Shown here one piece after another: positions 1 to 9,438 of a stretch of DNA of 64,000 nt. A model generated the notes under the pieces. It saw only the letters and a list, made by a program, of their open reading frames with translations, searched no databases and was not told where the DNA came from. Location: positions 62,001 to 126,000 of the forward strand of contig JAEWHE010000041.1 in the NCBI GenBank assembly GCA_023387965.1. The letters are read 5' to 3'. Positions within the stretch are counted from its first letter, which is position 1. Each line of letters starts with the position of its first letter. A program made the position numbers and the translations under genes. Source of the stretch: Bacteroidota bacterium (GTDB lineage Bacteria > Bacteroidota > Bacteroidia > Flavobacteriales > Flavobacteriaceae).

Positions 1-3000
1 GTCCTGGAGTACAATTCCAAGTATTTTGGAATCTTGCAGGAACCGCTGCACAAGCGGGACAAGTTGGTTTAACAATTCAAAATTCTTTCGGAGAAACAAT
101 TTTCACAAAAACGGCTGGACAAGGAGTTCAAAACACAACTTTATATAACAGTATGCCGGTTTATTGTACACCATTATCGTGTCCGTTTCCAACTAATTTA
201 AGTGCACAACAATCATCAGCAACAAGTGCTACTTTAGTTTGGACAGCAGGTGGAAGCGAAACACAATGGCAATACATTATCCAGCCGGCAGGAGGAACTT
301 ACCCTGGTAACGTTAACGGAACCGTGGTAAATACTAATCCAACTGCTAACGTTTTTGGATTGGTTTCTGCACAACCTTACGAATTTTATGTGAGAGCGAT
401 TTGTGGACCGGACAATGTAAGTTATTGGTCAGGACCTTACACTTTTACACTTTACAATTCTCCTGGATGTATCGGTGTTGATATTGAAGGTGTTGATGTA
501 AATGTTGGAGCTGAAGTTACTGTTTGTCCAAACGATAATTGTGTGGATTTGTCGGCTTCATATTTCCAAATTAATCAAACTGATACTTATACCGTAGAAC
601 GAATCGATTATATGCCTCCTTTCCCTTTCACAGGTGGAACGCCAATTCCAATTGGGACAGATGACGACTGGACTGACACAGTAACATTACCATTTAATTT
701 CTGTTTCTTTGGCGAAACGTATAATAAGTTGTTAGTTACTGATAACGGAGCGGTTTCATTTAGTATTGCAGGAGTCGTACCGGGAGGTAGATATACACCA
801 CTTGGGGCTGCTGGATGGGATTATGATGAAACGATTCCTTTTAATCCACCAACAGTAAGGCCGCCATACGTCAATGCCATTATGGGTGTGATGCAGGATT
901 TGTATCCCGGCGGAAGTACTGGAGATTGGTCAATTAACTACCAAGTTTTAGGTACAGCACCTTGTCGTGCGTTTGTTGTGAACTTCTACAATGTATCGAG
1001 ATACAGCTGCACAAGTATTAGAGAAAACAGCCAAATAGTTTTATACGAAGGAAGTAATATTATCGATATTTATATTGGTAATCACTCAACTTGTTCTTGG
1101 GGACCTGCTACTGTAGGTATTCAAAATGCAAATGGAACAATTGGTTTTGCACCTCCGGGGCGTAATACCGGAAACTGGTCAACAACCAATGAAGCGTGGC
1201 GTTTTAACCCTGCAGGAGATCCTTTAGATGTAGCGTTCGAATGGAGAAAAGATGGAGTCTTCTATAGTAATGACTTAGATATTAATGTATGTGTGGACGA
1301 TGTAACTTTGATGGAAGCGGTAGCGACTTATGAACAATGTGGCGCAGATCCAATTGTGAGAAAATCTGAAATCACTATCAACATTGAAGAATTCGATACA
1401 CAAGAACCTGAAGATTTAACCGCTTGCGCTGGAAATGCTACTTTCGATCTTACTGAAAACAATGCCAACATTCTTGATGGAACAGTGACTCCAGCGGATT
1501 ATGTTATTGAATATTATTTAACAGAAGCTGAAGCTATCGATGGAACAAGTGGCGCGATCACAAGCCATACTACCTCAGTAACGACTCCAATTTTTGTTAG
1601 AATTGAAAAAGTAGGAACAGATTGTTTCATCACTGATACATTCAACTTGTTACTTTCTGCTCAAGCACCAGAATTCACGTTAGATGGAAATACCACTATT
1701 TGTGAAGGTGACGCTACTACAATTACAGTGACGCCAACCAATGATTTTGATGTTGCCACTACTACATTTACTTGGACTTTACCTGATGGAACTGTTTCAA
1801 CTCAAAATGGAGCCGTGTTCAATATCGACGATACAAACGCACAGGAAGGTACATATACCGTTTTAGCAAATAATGGTTGCGAAGCTACGCAAACATTTAC
1901 CCTAACAATTAATGAAATTGAATTAGAATTTACGTATCAAACGCCAATTTGTCCTTCAGGAATTATCGAACCAACTCCAAGCGAAGGTTTCACTACTGGA
2001 GGTTCATATTCAGTATTGCCAGCCCTGACAATTGATGCTACAACAGGAGCAATCAATTTAGATGGTGCAGCAGCAGGTCTTTACACCGTAACTTATTTGT
2101 TACCAAATACAGTTTCTGGTTGTACAGATGACAAAACGAATACTTTTGAATTTGAAGTATTACCAGCGGTTGTTCCAGGAACTGGATTCACATATCCAAA
2201 TCCTCAATATTGTATTACAGATGCAAGTCCGATTAACATTATCCCAGGAGGTGATTTCCAAACAGGCGGACAATTTACCGCTGTTCCTGAAACAGGACTT
2301 GGTTTAGATCCAAACACAGGAAGTATTGATTTTGCTTCAACTACTGCGGGAACTTACACAGTTTATTATACAATTCAGTCAGATGCTACAAACTGTACAG
2401 CTTACTCACAAAGCTCAACGCAAATTGTGATTAATGCTTCTGGAGTTCCAGTAACAGGATTTAGCTATGCTTCACCAGTTTGTATTTCTTCAACTAATCC
2501 AACGCCAATTCCGGTTGCAGGATTTGTTACAGGCGGAAGTTATACGGTAATTTCTGGATCAGGAATTGCACTTGACGGAACAACTGGAGAAATTGATTTG
2601 GCTAACACAGCTGCAGGAACTTATACTATTCGTTACGAAATTCCAGCTTCAGGATGTGGACAATTAGGTCGAACAGACGCGGAAATTGTGATTAATGCTT
2701 TAACCCCAGCTGTTGTAGGATTTACTTACAATACTGTTTGTGAAAACGCGGCAAGCTCAATTCCGGTTAAGGCTGCAGGATTTACCGAAAGTGGAACTTG
2801 GAGTTCAGCAGATGCAGGAGTTATCGTTGATGCTGCAACAGGAGCAATCGACTTAGCACAATCAACTCCTGGAACTTATACAATTGAATATAATTTGAAT
2901 CAAAATGATACTAACTGTACTGCTGGAGGAAACTTCTCATCTACAGTTACAATTACTGCTGGAACCAATCCGGTTACTCAGTTTAGTTTTGAAGATGATA

Positions 3001-3731
3001 CTTATTGTTCAGGTGCAAATTCAATTTTCCCACAAGGAACTTTTGAACCAGGCGGAAGCTTTTCTGCACCAGCAGGATTAGTGATCAACGGTACAACCGG
3101 AGAAATTAATATCGCCGGAAGTACTCCAGGGACTTACCAAATTGTGTATGTCATTGAAGAAGATGCAGCGCTTTGTCGTAACAGAAGTGAGAGCAACTTT
3201 ACTATCACCATCCAAGATGGAGTGGAAGTTACTATCGAAGACTTGTGTGAAAATAACAACTACATTTTAACTGCTTCTCCACAAGGAGGTAACTTTAGTT
3301 ACATCTGGAGAAATGCACAAGGTGATCAAGTTGGAACAGATTTTAGATTTAATGTTTCTGACTATGTTGCAAGTTTATCCGGACAACCAGTTTATCCAAT
3401 GAATTTCACTGTTACAGTTAATGATAACGGATGTTTAAGCACCGAAACATTTGCTGTAAACGGCACATTCTGTACCATCCAAAAAGGTATTTCTCCTAAT
3501 AATGATGGTAAAAACGACTCGTTTGACTTAACTGGTTTCAACGTAAGAAAACTAACAATCTACAACCGCTACGGAACAGAAGTTTACAGTTTCAGCAATT
3601 ATACTAATGAGTGGAAAGGGCAGTCTAACAACGGTAACGAATTACCAGACGGAACTTACTACTATATAATTGAAAGAGATGGAGTAGAAGGAAGAACCGG
3701 ATGGATCCAAATCAACAGACAAAGAAACTAA
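1..3731 (+). CDS. Giant secreted surface protein, T9SS type B sorting domain (5' truncated)
   Basis: The frame is open from base 3 with no stop, so the gene begins upstream of the window; 1,242 residues are visible. Early on there is a fibronectin III-like segment (about bases 180-480) and a nidogen-like region (about 600-1200). Five copies of a roughly 85-residue unit follow (about 1915-3220), each with the pattern PIP..GF.TGG..., a Gly-rich turn, IDL and GTYT. The last 80 residues are the gliding motility-associated C-terminal domain (KGISPNNDGKNDSF, IYNRYGTEVYS, PDGTYYYII), the type B signal used by the type IX secretion system. It is therefore expected on the cell surface or secreted. PorP/SprF and OmpA-like genes follow at once, as in sprB-sprF type operons. 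The ligand is unknown; adhesion or motility is inferred from family and context. Confidence 0.93.
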   Translation, partial: PGVQFQVFWNLAGTAAQAGQVGLTIQNSFGETIFTKTAGQGVQNTTLYNSMPVYCTPLSCPFPTNLSAQQSSATSATLVWTAGGSETQWQYIIQPAGGTYPGNVNGTVVNTNPTANVFGLVSAQPYEFYVRAICGPDNVSYWSGPYTFTLYNSPGCIGVDIEGVDVNVGAEVTVCPNDNCVDLSASYFQINQTDTYTVERIDYMPPFPFTGGTPIPIGTDDDWTDTVTLPFNFCFFGETYNKLLVTDNGAVSFSIAGVVPGGRYTPLGAAGWDYDETIPFNPPTVRPPYVNAIMGVMQDLYPGGSTGDWSINYQVLGTAPCRAFVVNFYNVSRYSCTSIRENSQIVLYEGSNIIDIYIGNHSTCSWGPATVGIQNANGTIGFAPPGRNTGNWSTTNEAWRFNPAGDPLDVAFEWRKDGVFYSNDLDINVCVDDVTLMEAVATYEQCGADPIVRKSEITINIEEFDTQEPEDLTACAGNATFDLTENNANILDGTVTPADYVIEYYLTEAEAIDGTSGAITSHTTSVTTPIFVRIEKVGTDCFITDTFNLLLSAQAPEFTLDGNTTICEGDATTITVTPTNDFDVATTTFTWTLPDGTVSTQNGAVFNIDDTNAQEGTYTVLANNGCEATQTFTLTINEIELEFTYQTPICPSGIIEPTPSEGFTTGGSYSVLPALTIDATTGAINLDGAAAGLYTVTYLLPNTVSGCTDDKTNTFEFEVLPAVVPGTGFTYPNPQYCITDASPINIIPGGDFQTGGQFTAVPETGLGLDPNTGSIDFASTTAGTYTVYYTIQSDATNCTAYSQSSTQIVINASGVPVTGFSYASPVCISSTNPTPIPVAGFVTGGSYTVISGSGIALDGTTGEIDLANTAAGTYTIRYEIPASGCGQLGRTDAEIVINALTPAVVGFTYNTVCENAASSIPVKAAGFTESGTWSSADAGVIVDAATGAIDLAQSTPGTYTIEYNLNQNDTNCTAGGNFSSTVTITAGTNPVTQFSFEDDTYCSGANSIFPQGTFEPGGSFSAPAGLVINGTTGEINIAGSTPGTYQIVYVIEEDAALCRNRSESNFTITIQDGVEVTIEDLCENNNYILTASPQGGNFSYIWRNAQGDQVGTDFRFNVSDYVASLSGQPVYPMNFTVTVNDNGCLSTETFAVNGTFCTIQKGISPNNDGKNDSFDLTGFNVRKLTIYNRYGTEVYSFSNYTNEWKGQSNNGNELPDGTYYYIIERDGVEGRTGWIQINRQRN

Positions 3732-3740
3732 AAGATATAT

Positions 3741-3773
3741 TGAACGCTGCTTGTTTCGGCAAGCAGCCGTTCA
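3741..3773 (+). promoter_or_regulatory. Intercistronic RNA hairpin without U-tract
   Basis: TGAACGCTGCTTG pairs with CAAGCAGCCGTTCA around a TTTCGG loop, with one bulged C. It is followed by an A-rich, not T-rich, stretch and by the next gene 18 bases on. It is therefore unlikely to be an intrinsic terminator. It could instead be an RNA-processing or stability element separating the surface-protein message from the porP/sprF message. Confidence 0.6.
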
Positions 3774-3791
3774 TATAAAAAAAAGTAAACA

Positions 3792-4724
3792 ATGAAGAAA
3801 ATATTTTTCACAGCACTGATAACACTTTCGGCTCTTGCAGATGCAACTGCTCAACAAGACCCGCATTATACACAATACATGTATAATATGAACGTGATTA
3901 ACCCTGCTTATGCTGGTTCTAAAGAAAATTTATCTTTCGGGCTATTGTACAGACAGCAGTGGGATGGTATCGAGGATGCACCAAGAACTTTTACTTTCTC
4001 CGGACATTCACCGGCTGGTAAAAACGTAGGTTTAGGTCTTTCGGTTATTGCCGACGAAATTGGTCCGGTTAAAGAACAAAATGTTTATGGAGATTTCTCG
4101 TACACTTTGAATTTAGGTGGAGAACACCGTTTGGCATTAGGAATTAAAGCAGGAGCAACTTTCCAAAAAATTGGACTTTTTAGCGACATCAACGGTTCAT
4201 TACCAGATCAAACGGATGAGGCATTCTTGCAAGATTCTAACAACACATACCTAAATATTGGAGCAGGATTTTTCTATTACACCAATAATTACTACATCGC
4301 ATTTTCGGTGCCAAATATGCTAAATTCAAAGCATTTAAATGTTAGACAAAACGGCGAAGAAATTCATTATGGTGAAGAAACCCAGCACTATTTCTTAACG
4401 GGAGGATATGTTTTCGATTTAAGTCCGAACATTAAATTCAAACCTTTCGCAATGCTAAAAACGGCCTTTGAAGCTCCGGTATCTTTGGATGTTTCTACCA
4501 ATTTCCTTTTCAATGAAAAATTCGAAATTGGAGCTACTTACCGATTGGACGATTCATTTGGTGGAATGGTAAACTATGCCATTTCTCCTAACTTGAGAAT
4601 TGGTTATGCGTACGATCATATCACTTCTGATATTAGAATCGCAGCCCCGGCATCTCACGAGGTAATTTTACTTTTCGACTTGAATTTCCCGAAAAAAGTT
4701 TCACGTTCACCTCGTTATTTCTAA
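3792..4724 (+). CDS. PorP/SprF family type IX secretion membrane protein
   Basis: A 310-residue outer-membrane protein with an N-terminal signal peptide ending near ADATAQQ. It has the family opening QDPHYTQYMYNMNVINPAYAGS, a typical PorP/SprF start, followed by alternating beta-strand segments. SprF-like proteins are needed for secretion or surface attachment of the type B sorted protein encoded next to them; here that is the giant protein just upstream. It is followed after 20 bases by the OmpA-family gene, so the three probably form one operon. The partner assignment is inferred from gene order. Confidence 0.95.
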   Translation: MKKIFFTALITLSALADATAQQDPHYTQYMYNMNVINPAYAGSKENLSFGLLYRQQWDGIEDAPRTFTFSGHSPAGKNVGLGLSVIADEIGPVKEQNVYGDFSYTLNLGGEHRLALGIKAGATFQKIGLFSDINGSLPDQTDEAFLQDSNNTYLNIGAGFFYYTNNYYIAFSVPNMLNSKHLNVRQNGEEIHYGEETQHYFLTGGYVFDLSPNIKFKPFAMLKTAFEAPVSLDVSTNFLFNEKFEIGATYRLDDSFGGMVNYAISPNLRIGYAYDHITSDIRIAAPASHEVILLFDLNFPKKVSRSPRYF

Positions 4725-4744
4725 CATAAAAGCGACCTAAGACA

Positions 4745-6613
4745 ATGAAAAAAATATATGTAACATTAAGTTTTGTGATCGCGAGTATGACTCTTTCGGC
4801 CCAAAACACCGATACAGAAAAAGCCGACAAACTCTTTGATCGATTTGAATATGTTGACGCTTCCGCAGAATATTTAAAACTGGTAGAAAAAGGAAAAGCA
4901 GATGGCTACGTTCACAAACAATTAGCCGAAAGCTATTACAATGTTTTCAATACAAAAGAAGCTGCAAAATGGTATGCAAAAGCGGTAGAAACGCAGCAAG
5001 ACGCTGAAACTTATTATCGTTATGCTCAAATGCTTAAAGCCGAAGGTAAATATGAAGACGCTAACAAGCAAATGCAAAAATTTGCCAGTTTAGCACCATC
5101 TGATTCTCGCGCAGTAGAGTTCAACAAAGACCCTAATTATTTGCCAAAACTTCGCAGTCAAGCAAAATTATTTGATGAAAAAGCTGTTGAAATCAATAGC
5201 GATCAGTCAGATTTTGGAGCTGTTTTAGCCAATGATAATACGCTTTATTTTGCTTCAGCGAGAAACAAATCCAGAAAAACTTATGGCTGGAACGAAGAAC
5301 CGTTTTTGGATTTATACAAATCTACGTACAACGCTAACGGAACTTTAAGCGAAGCTACTCCGGTTTCAGAAATTAACACCAAGCACCACGATGGTCCTGC
5401 TACAATTTCTGCCGATGGAAACACTATGTTTTTTGCCAGCGAAAGTTTCAAAGAAGGAGATTTTGAAAAAGATAAATCGAAGAAATTAAAATTCGGTCAA
5501 GTTTATCTTTTTAAAGCAACTAAAAATGGTGATAAATGGGCAAATGTTCAAGCGTTACCTTTCAACAGCAAAGATTATTCTGTAAGTAATCCAAGTTTAA
5601 GCAAAGACGGAAAAACATTGTATTTCTCATCTAACATGCCGGGAGGTCTTGGCGGAAACGATGTTTGGAAAGTTTCGGTAAATGGCGACAGCTACGGAAC
5701 ACCTGAAAATTTAGGTTCTAAAGTAAATACAGCCGGAAACGAAAGCTTCCCTTTTATTACTGATGACAACAAATTATATTTCTCATCAGACGGAAGAAAA
5801 GGCTTTGGAGCATTGGATGTTTTCATGATTGATTTGGCTAAAAACGGAGAAGCAACTAACGTTGGAGCTCCTGTGAATACTTCTAAAGACGATTTTGCCT
5901 TTACATTTAATACTACTAAAAACATTGGGTTTTTCTCAAGTAATCGTTCTGGAGTAGATAATATTTACATGGCAACTCCGGTTTGTGGAGTAGAAGTAGT
6001 GACGGTTGTTAAAAATGCAAAAACTGGTGCAATCCTTTCTGATGCTCGTGTTGCTATTTTAGACGAAAAGAAAAATGTAATCGAAACCAGAACTTCTGGA
6101 GCTGATGGAACCGTAGTTTACAACGTTGATTGTAACAAAGCTTACACGCTTCAGGTAGCAAAAGATGGATTTGAAAGCAATACTTTTCCAATAGCAAAAA
6201 CTAACGGAGGTATCGTAAACATTTCCGCAGATCTTCAACCGATTGATGTAATTGTTACCGAAAAAGAAATTATTTTGAAAGAAATTTTCTTCGAATTTAA
6301 CAAAAGTAACATCACTCAAGAAGGTGCTTTTGAGCTTGACAAGTTAGTTCAAGTGATGAAAAACAACAACAACCTTGAGATTATGGTGAAAGCACATACT
6401 GATAACAGAGGAAGCGATGCTTATAACATGAGCCTTTCTGACAGACGTGCTAAAGCAACGGTTCAATACGTACTTTCTAAAGGAATTGCTTCAAGCAGAA
6501 TCACTGGTAAAGGTTATGGCGAAAGCGAACCTAAAGTAGATTGCAAAGAAAATTGTACTGACGAAGAACACGCTCAAAACCGTAGAAGTGAGTTCTTGAT
6601 TGTAAAAAAATAA
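4745..6613 (+). CDS. OmpA family protein with TPR, PD40-like repeats and carboxypeptidase-regulatory-like domain
   Basis: A 622-residue envelope protein. A signal peptide (ends ...TLSAQ) precedes TPR-like helices (about residues 25-115). Next come WD40/PD40-like propeller repeats (about 150-410, with recurring LYFSS and NTMFFAS motifs), a carboxypeptidase-regulatory-like Ig fold (about 415-495) and a C-terminal OmpA peptidoglycan-binding domain (about 510-622, with NKSNIT, HTDNRGS and NRRSEFLI). This architecture is common as the third gene of sprB/sprF-like operons in Flavobacteriaceae. It resembles PorE-type proteins that tether secretion components to peptidoglycan. Its exact role here is inferred from context. 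Confidence 0.93.
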   Translation: MKKIYVTLSFVIASMTLSAQNTDTEKADKLFDRFEYVDASAEYLKLVEKGKADGYVHKQLAESYYNVFNTKEAAKWYAKAVETQQDAETYYRYAQMLKAEGKYEDANKQMQKFASLAPSDSRAVEFNKDPNYLPKLRSQAKLFDEKAVEINSDQSDFGAVLANDNTLYFASARNKSRKTYGWNEEPFLDLYKSTYNANGTLSEATPVSEINTKHHDGPATISADGNTMFFASESFKEGDFEKDKSKKLKFGQVYLFKATKNGDKWANVQALPFNSKDYSVSNPSLSKDGKTLYFSSNMPGGLGGNDVWKVSVNGDSYGTPENLGSKVNTAGNESFPFITDDNKLYFSSDGRKGFGALDVFMIDLAKNGEATNVGAPVNTSKDDFAFTFNTTKNIGFFSSNRSGVDNIYMATPVCGVEVVTVVKNAKTGAILSDARVAILDEKKNVIETRTSGADGTVVYNVDCNKAYTLQVAKDGFESNTFPIAKTNGGIVNISADLQPIDVIVTEKEIILKEIFFEFNKSNITQEGAFELDKLVQVMKNNNNLEIMVKAHTDNRGSDAYNMSLSDRRAKATVQYVLSKGIASSRITGKGYGESEPKVDCKENCTDEEHAQNRRSEFLIVKK

Positions 6614-6637
6614 TTTCAACAATTATTGATACCAAAA

Positions 6638-6665
6638 AACGCCTCCCAAAAAGAGGCGTTTTTTT
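6638..6665 (+). terminator. Rho-independent terminator of the T9SS surface-protein operon
   Basis: AACGCCTC and GAGGCGTT form an 8-bp stem with a short A-rich loop, followed by a run of T residues. It lies 25 bases after the OmpA-family stop codon. Confidence 0.9.
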
Positions 6666-6770
6666 ATGTTCTAAACCAATTTTCTTTCGCCTGAAAATAT
6701 CCCAATATCGTTCAAAAAGAAGTCGAAGAATAGGATAAAGTTCAGCAAAATTTAAGACTTTATTCCATAA

Positions 6771-6803
6771 AAAAAAGCTGCCTTTTCAGACAGCTTTTTT
6801 TAA
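6771..6803 (-). terminator. Terminator downstream of the DUF1573 gene
   Basis: AAAAAAGCTG and CAGCTTTTTT form a 10-bp stem flanked by A and T runs, just beyond the stop of the minus-strand DUF1573 gene. The symmetry lets it work in both directions. Confidence 0.8.
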
Positions 6804-6818
6804 ATTCAAAAACTAAAA

Positions 6819-7250
6819 TTACGATTGTGTTTCAACCACTTTACCTTTGATAGAAAGGATTTTTGGCGTTTCAGAATCGTTAGTAGTTACCGTAACAGTT
6901 TTATTAAAATTCCCTGGAGCTGCAGCATTGTAAGTAGCTGTTACACTTGCAGTTTCTCCCGGTTTAATTGGAGTTTTTGTATAATTTGTGGCAGTACAAC
7001 CACAAGAAGCCTTTACATTTGTGATCAAAATTGTCTGCTTTGTAGTATTTTTAAAAGTAAAATCGTGAGAAACTGGTTTGCTTTTCGCAATGTCACCAAA
7101 ATCATGGCTTTCTTCTGTCCAAGTTACTTGCGAAGGTTTTGCCGAAGCAGTTGTAGCCGTTGCAGTTGGAGTTTTTTGGGCAAAAGTTGGAGCAGCCGTT
7201 AAAAATAATGCACCTGCCAAAGCCAATAATGTAGTTTTTGCTGTTTTCAT
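6819..7250 (-). CDS. DUF1573 domain-containing periplasmic protein
   Basis: A 143-residue protein with a signal peptide (MKTAKTTLLALAGALFLTAAPTFAQ would be cleaved after AQ). A Thr/Ala-rich linker leads to a single DUF1573 Ig-like domain with the family patterns HDFGDIAKSKPVSHDFTFKN and SCGCTA. DUF1573 proteins are abundant in Bacteroidota and have no settled function; the fold resembles ASPM/SPD-2/hydin beta-sandwiches. It is a single-gene unit with its own consensus promoter (7299-7326) and terminator, so it is probably expressed independently. Confidence 0.93.
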   Translation of the reverse strand: MKTAKTTLLALAGALFLTAAPTFAQKTPTATATTASAKPSQVTWTEESHDFGDIAKSKPVSHDFTFKNTTKQTILITNVKASCGCTATNYTKTPIKPGETASVTATYNAAAPGNFNKTVTVTTNDSETPKILSIKGKVVETQS

Positions 7251-7298
7251 AAATTGATATTTTAAATTTTTTGATTAAATTCAGATGATTCTGCATTA

Positions 7299-7326
7299 CA
7301 AAAGTAAAAACAAATCATAACTACAA
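7299..7326 (-). promoter_or_regulatory. Bacteroidota-type sigma-ABfr promoter for the DUF1573 gene
   Basis: On the minus strand, TTG (7324-7326) is followed by 17 bases and TACTTTTG (7299-7306). This is an exact match to the Flavobacterium consensus TTG-N17-19-TAnnTTTG. It lies about 50 bases upstream of the ATG. Confidence 0.8.
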
Positions 7327-7423
7327 TGTTAACCAAATTGCAACTCTTGTTAATGACATGTTAACGGGTTGTTTCGCCTTTATTTTTAACCTAATATCGT
7401 ACCGTAATTAATCATTTTTAAAG

Positions 7424-8683
7424 TTGAAATTCAATAAATTAAATCTCATCATTTTTATTGGCGTTGTTGCAATTGCTGGCGTTTTGGTGATGCAATTGCT
7501 AACGTTATCGCAGGCTTATCAATTTGAAAAAAAAGAATTTGGTGAGAAAATCAATTATGGTTTGCAGGATGTTGTGGCAAAAATTCACCGCGACAACAAG
7601 TCTGAAACGCCACTGGAAAATCCCATCCGTAAAATTACCGACGATTATTATATTGTAAATGTCAACGATGTTTTCGACGCCACGGTTTTAGAATATTATC
7701 TCAAAACCGAATTTAAAAAAATCCGTCTCAACACGGATTTTGAATTTGCCATTTACGATTGCGCTTCGGACGAAATGTTGTATGGCGATTATGTTTCTAA
7801 CGATGAAGAACAACCCACAAAATGCGAAAAATGTTTTACCAAAAAAGACGGTTTGGTCTATTATTTTGCAGTGCGTTTCCCCGAACTTCAAAATAGTTAC
7901 ATGAGTTCGCTCAAAGAATATTGGGTTTACAGCGGCATTTTGCTGCTCGTTTTAGTCATTTACGTGTATTCTGTGGTGCTTTTGCTAAAGCAAAAAAAAT
8001 ACTCAGAACTCCAATCGGATTTCATTAATAACATGACACACGAGTTTAAAACGCCAATTTCCTCGATTTTAATTGCTTCAAATTTTACGGCAACCCAACC
8101 GGAAATTCTGCAAAACTCGAAACTGTCGAAATACACGCAAATTATCATCGCACAAAGCAATAAACTCAACCAACACATCGAAAAAATCCTCAATATTGCC
8201 AAAAGCGATTCGCAATTAATGGAGTTGCAAAAGTCAAATGTTAACTTGGTTGAAGTTTTAAATTTGGCAAAAGAAACAGCTTTGCTCAAGTACGAAAACC
8301 TGAAAATTGATTTGAATATTTCTCAAAACGATTTAGAAATTCTCGCAGATGAATTTCACTTTTCGAATGTAATTTTTAATATCATCGACAATTCTGTAAA
8401 ATATAACGACGGAAATCCCCAAATTGAAATTCAGGCTTTTGACGAGAATAATGCCATAAAAATAGATTTTAAAGACAACGGAATTGGCATTGAACCTTCA
8501 GAAATAAATGCTATTTTTGATAAGTTCTACCGCGTTTCAACCGCAAAACGAAACGAAGTAGGCGGTTTCGGACTGGGTTTATTTTACATCAAAAAAATTA
8601 TCGCGCTACATCGCTGGAAAATTAACATCAAAAACAACCAAACTTCCGGAATTACGGTTTCAATCACTATTCCGAAAAAATAA
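7424..8683 (+). CDS. Sensor histidine kinase
   Basis: A 419-residue two-component sensor. There are two transmembrane helices (about residues 6-28 and 165-187) bracketing a periplasmic sensing region that contains four Cys residues. The cytoplasmic part has a HisKA domain with the phospho-acceptor His206 (H box MTHEFKTPISS) and a HATPase domain with N box NIIDNSVKYND and glycine boxes DNGIGI and GGFGLGL. The start is TTG: an in-frame stop lies 15 bases upstream, and the next Met would cut into the first membrane helix. The response regulator gene follows after 5 bases. The signal sensed is not evident. Confidence 0.93.
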   Translation: MKFNKLNLIIFIGVVAIAGVLVMQLLTLSQAYQFEKKEFGEKINYGLQDVVAKIHRDNKSETPLENPIRKITDDYYIVNVNDVFDATVLEYYLKTEFKKIRLNTDFEFAIYDCASDEMLYGDYVSNDEEQPTKCEKCFTKKDGLVYYFAVRFPELQNSYMSSLKEYWVYSGILLLVLVIYVYSVVLLLKQKKYSELQSDFINNMTHEFKTPISSILIASNFTATQPEILQNSKLSKYTQIIIAQSNKLNQHIEKILNIAKSDSQLMELQKSNVNLVEVLNLAKETALLKYENLKIDLNISQNDLEILADEFHFSNVIFNIIDNSVKYNDGNPQIEIQAFDENNAIKIDFKDNGIGIEPSEINAIFDKFYRVSTAKRNEVGGFGLGLFYIKKIIALHRWKINIKNNQTSGITVSITIPKK

Positions 8684-8688
8684 AATTT

Positions 8689-9372
8689 ATGGACAAATGC
8701 AAGATTTTTTATGTGGAAGACGATGCCACACTCGCTTTTTTAACCATGGATTATTTGGAGCAGTTTTACCAAATTTCGCATTTTTCTGATGGCGAAGAAG
8801 CCGTGAAACAGTTTCATAAAAACGAGTTTGACCTTTGCATTTTAGATGTTATGCTACCCAAAAAAGACGGTTTTGAAATTGCCAAAGAAATTCGTGCCGT
8901 TAATGCCGAAATTCCCATTTTATTCCTTTCGGCGAAAGCCTTAAAAGAAGACCGCATCAAAGGTTTAAAATTAGGTGCCGACGATTATTTGGTAAAGCCT
9001 TTCAGTTTGGAAGAATTGAATTTAAAAATTGAAGTTTTCCTCAAAAGAAGCCAAAAAATGCCCGCCAATAACACAAAAGTGTACCAAATTGGCGCTTTTA
9101 AATTTTTTCCGGAAAATTATTCCGTTGAAAAAAACGACCAAAAAATTAACCTCACCGAACGAGAATCGGCATTGCTAAAATTATTTATCGACCATAAAAA
9201 CGAAGTCTTAAAACGCGAAATCATCCTCAACTCGCTTTGGGGAGACGACGATTATTTCATGGGCAGAAGTTTAGATGTTTTTATTTCCCGCTTACGCAAA
9301 ATTTTTAAAGATGAAGTCAATGTTCGCATCGAAAACATCCCGAGAATTGGTTTCAAATTAGTGCTCGAATAA
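8689..9372 (+). CDS. OmpR/PhoB-family response regulator
   Basis: A 227-residue regulator. The N-terminal receiver domain has acidic residues near the start (EDD), the phosphorylation site Asp53 (LDVMLPKKDGFE), the conserved Ser/Thr in LFLSAKA and Lys in YLVKPFS. The C-terminal winged helix (about residues 125-227) ends IENIPRIGFKLVLE. It is the partner of the histidine kinase 5 bases upstream. The target genes are unknown. Confidence 0.95.
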   Translation: MDKCKIFYVEDDATLAFLTMDYLEQFYQISHFSDGEEAVKQFHKNEFDLCILDVMLPKKDGFEIAKEIRAVNAEIPILFLSAKALKEDRIKGLKLGADDYLVKPFSLEELNLKIEVFLKRSQKMPANNTKVYQIGAFKFFPENYSVEKNDQKINLTERESALLKLFIDHKNEVLKREIILNSLWGDDDYFMGRSLDVFISRLRKIFKDEVNVRIENIPRIGFKLVLE

Positions 9373-9438
9373 ATTTTTTAGACAGAAAAAACTTTCCATT
9401 TTTACTTTTTTGCTAACTTTATTGCAAATCCCCCGAAA

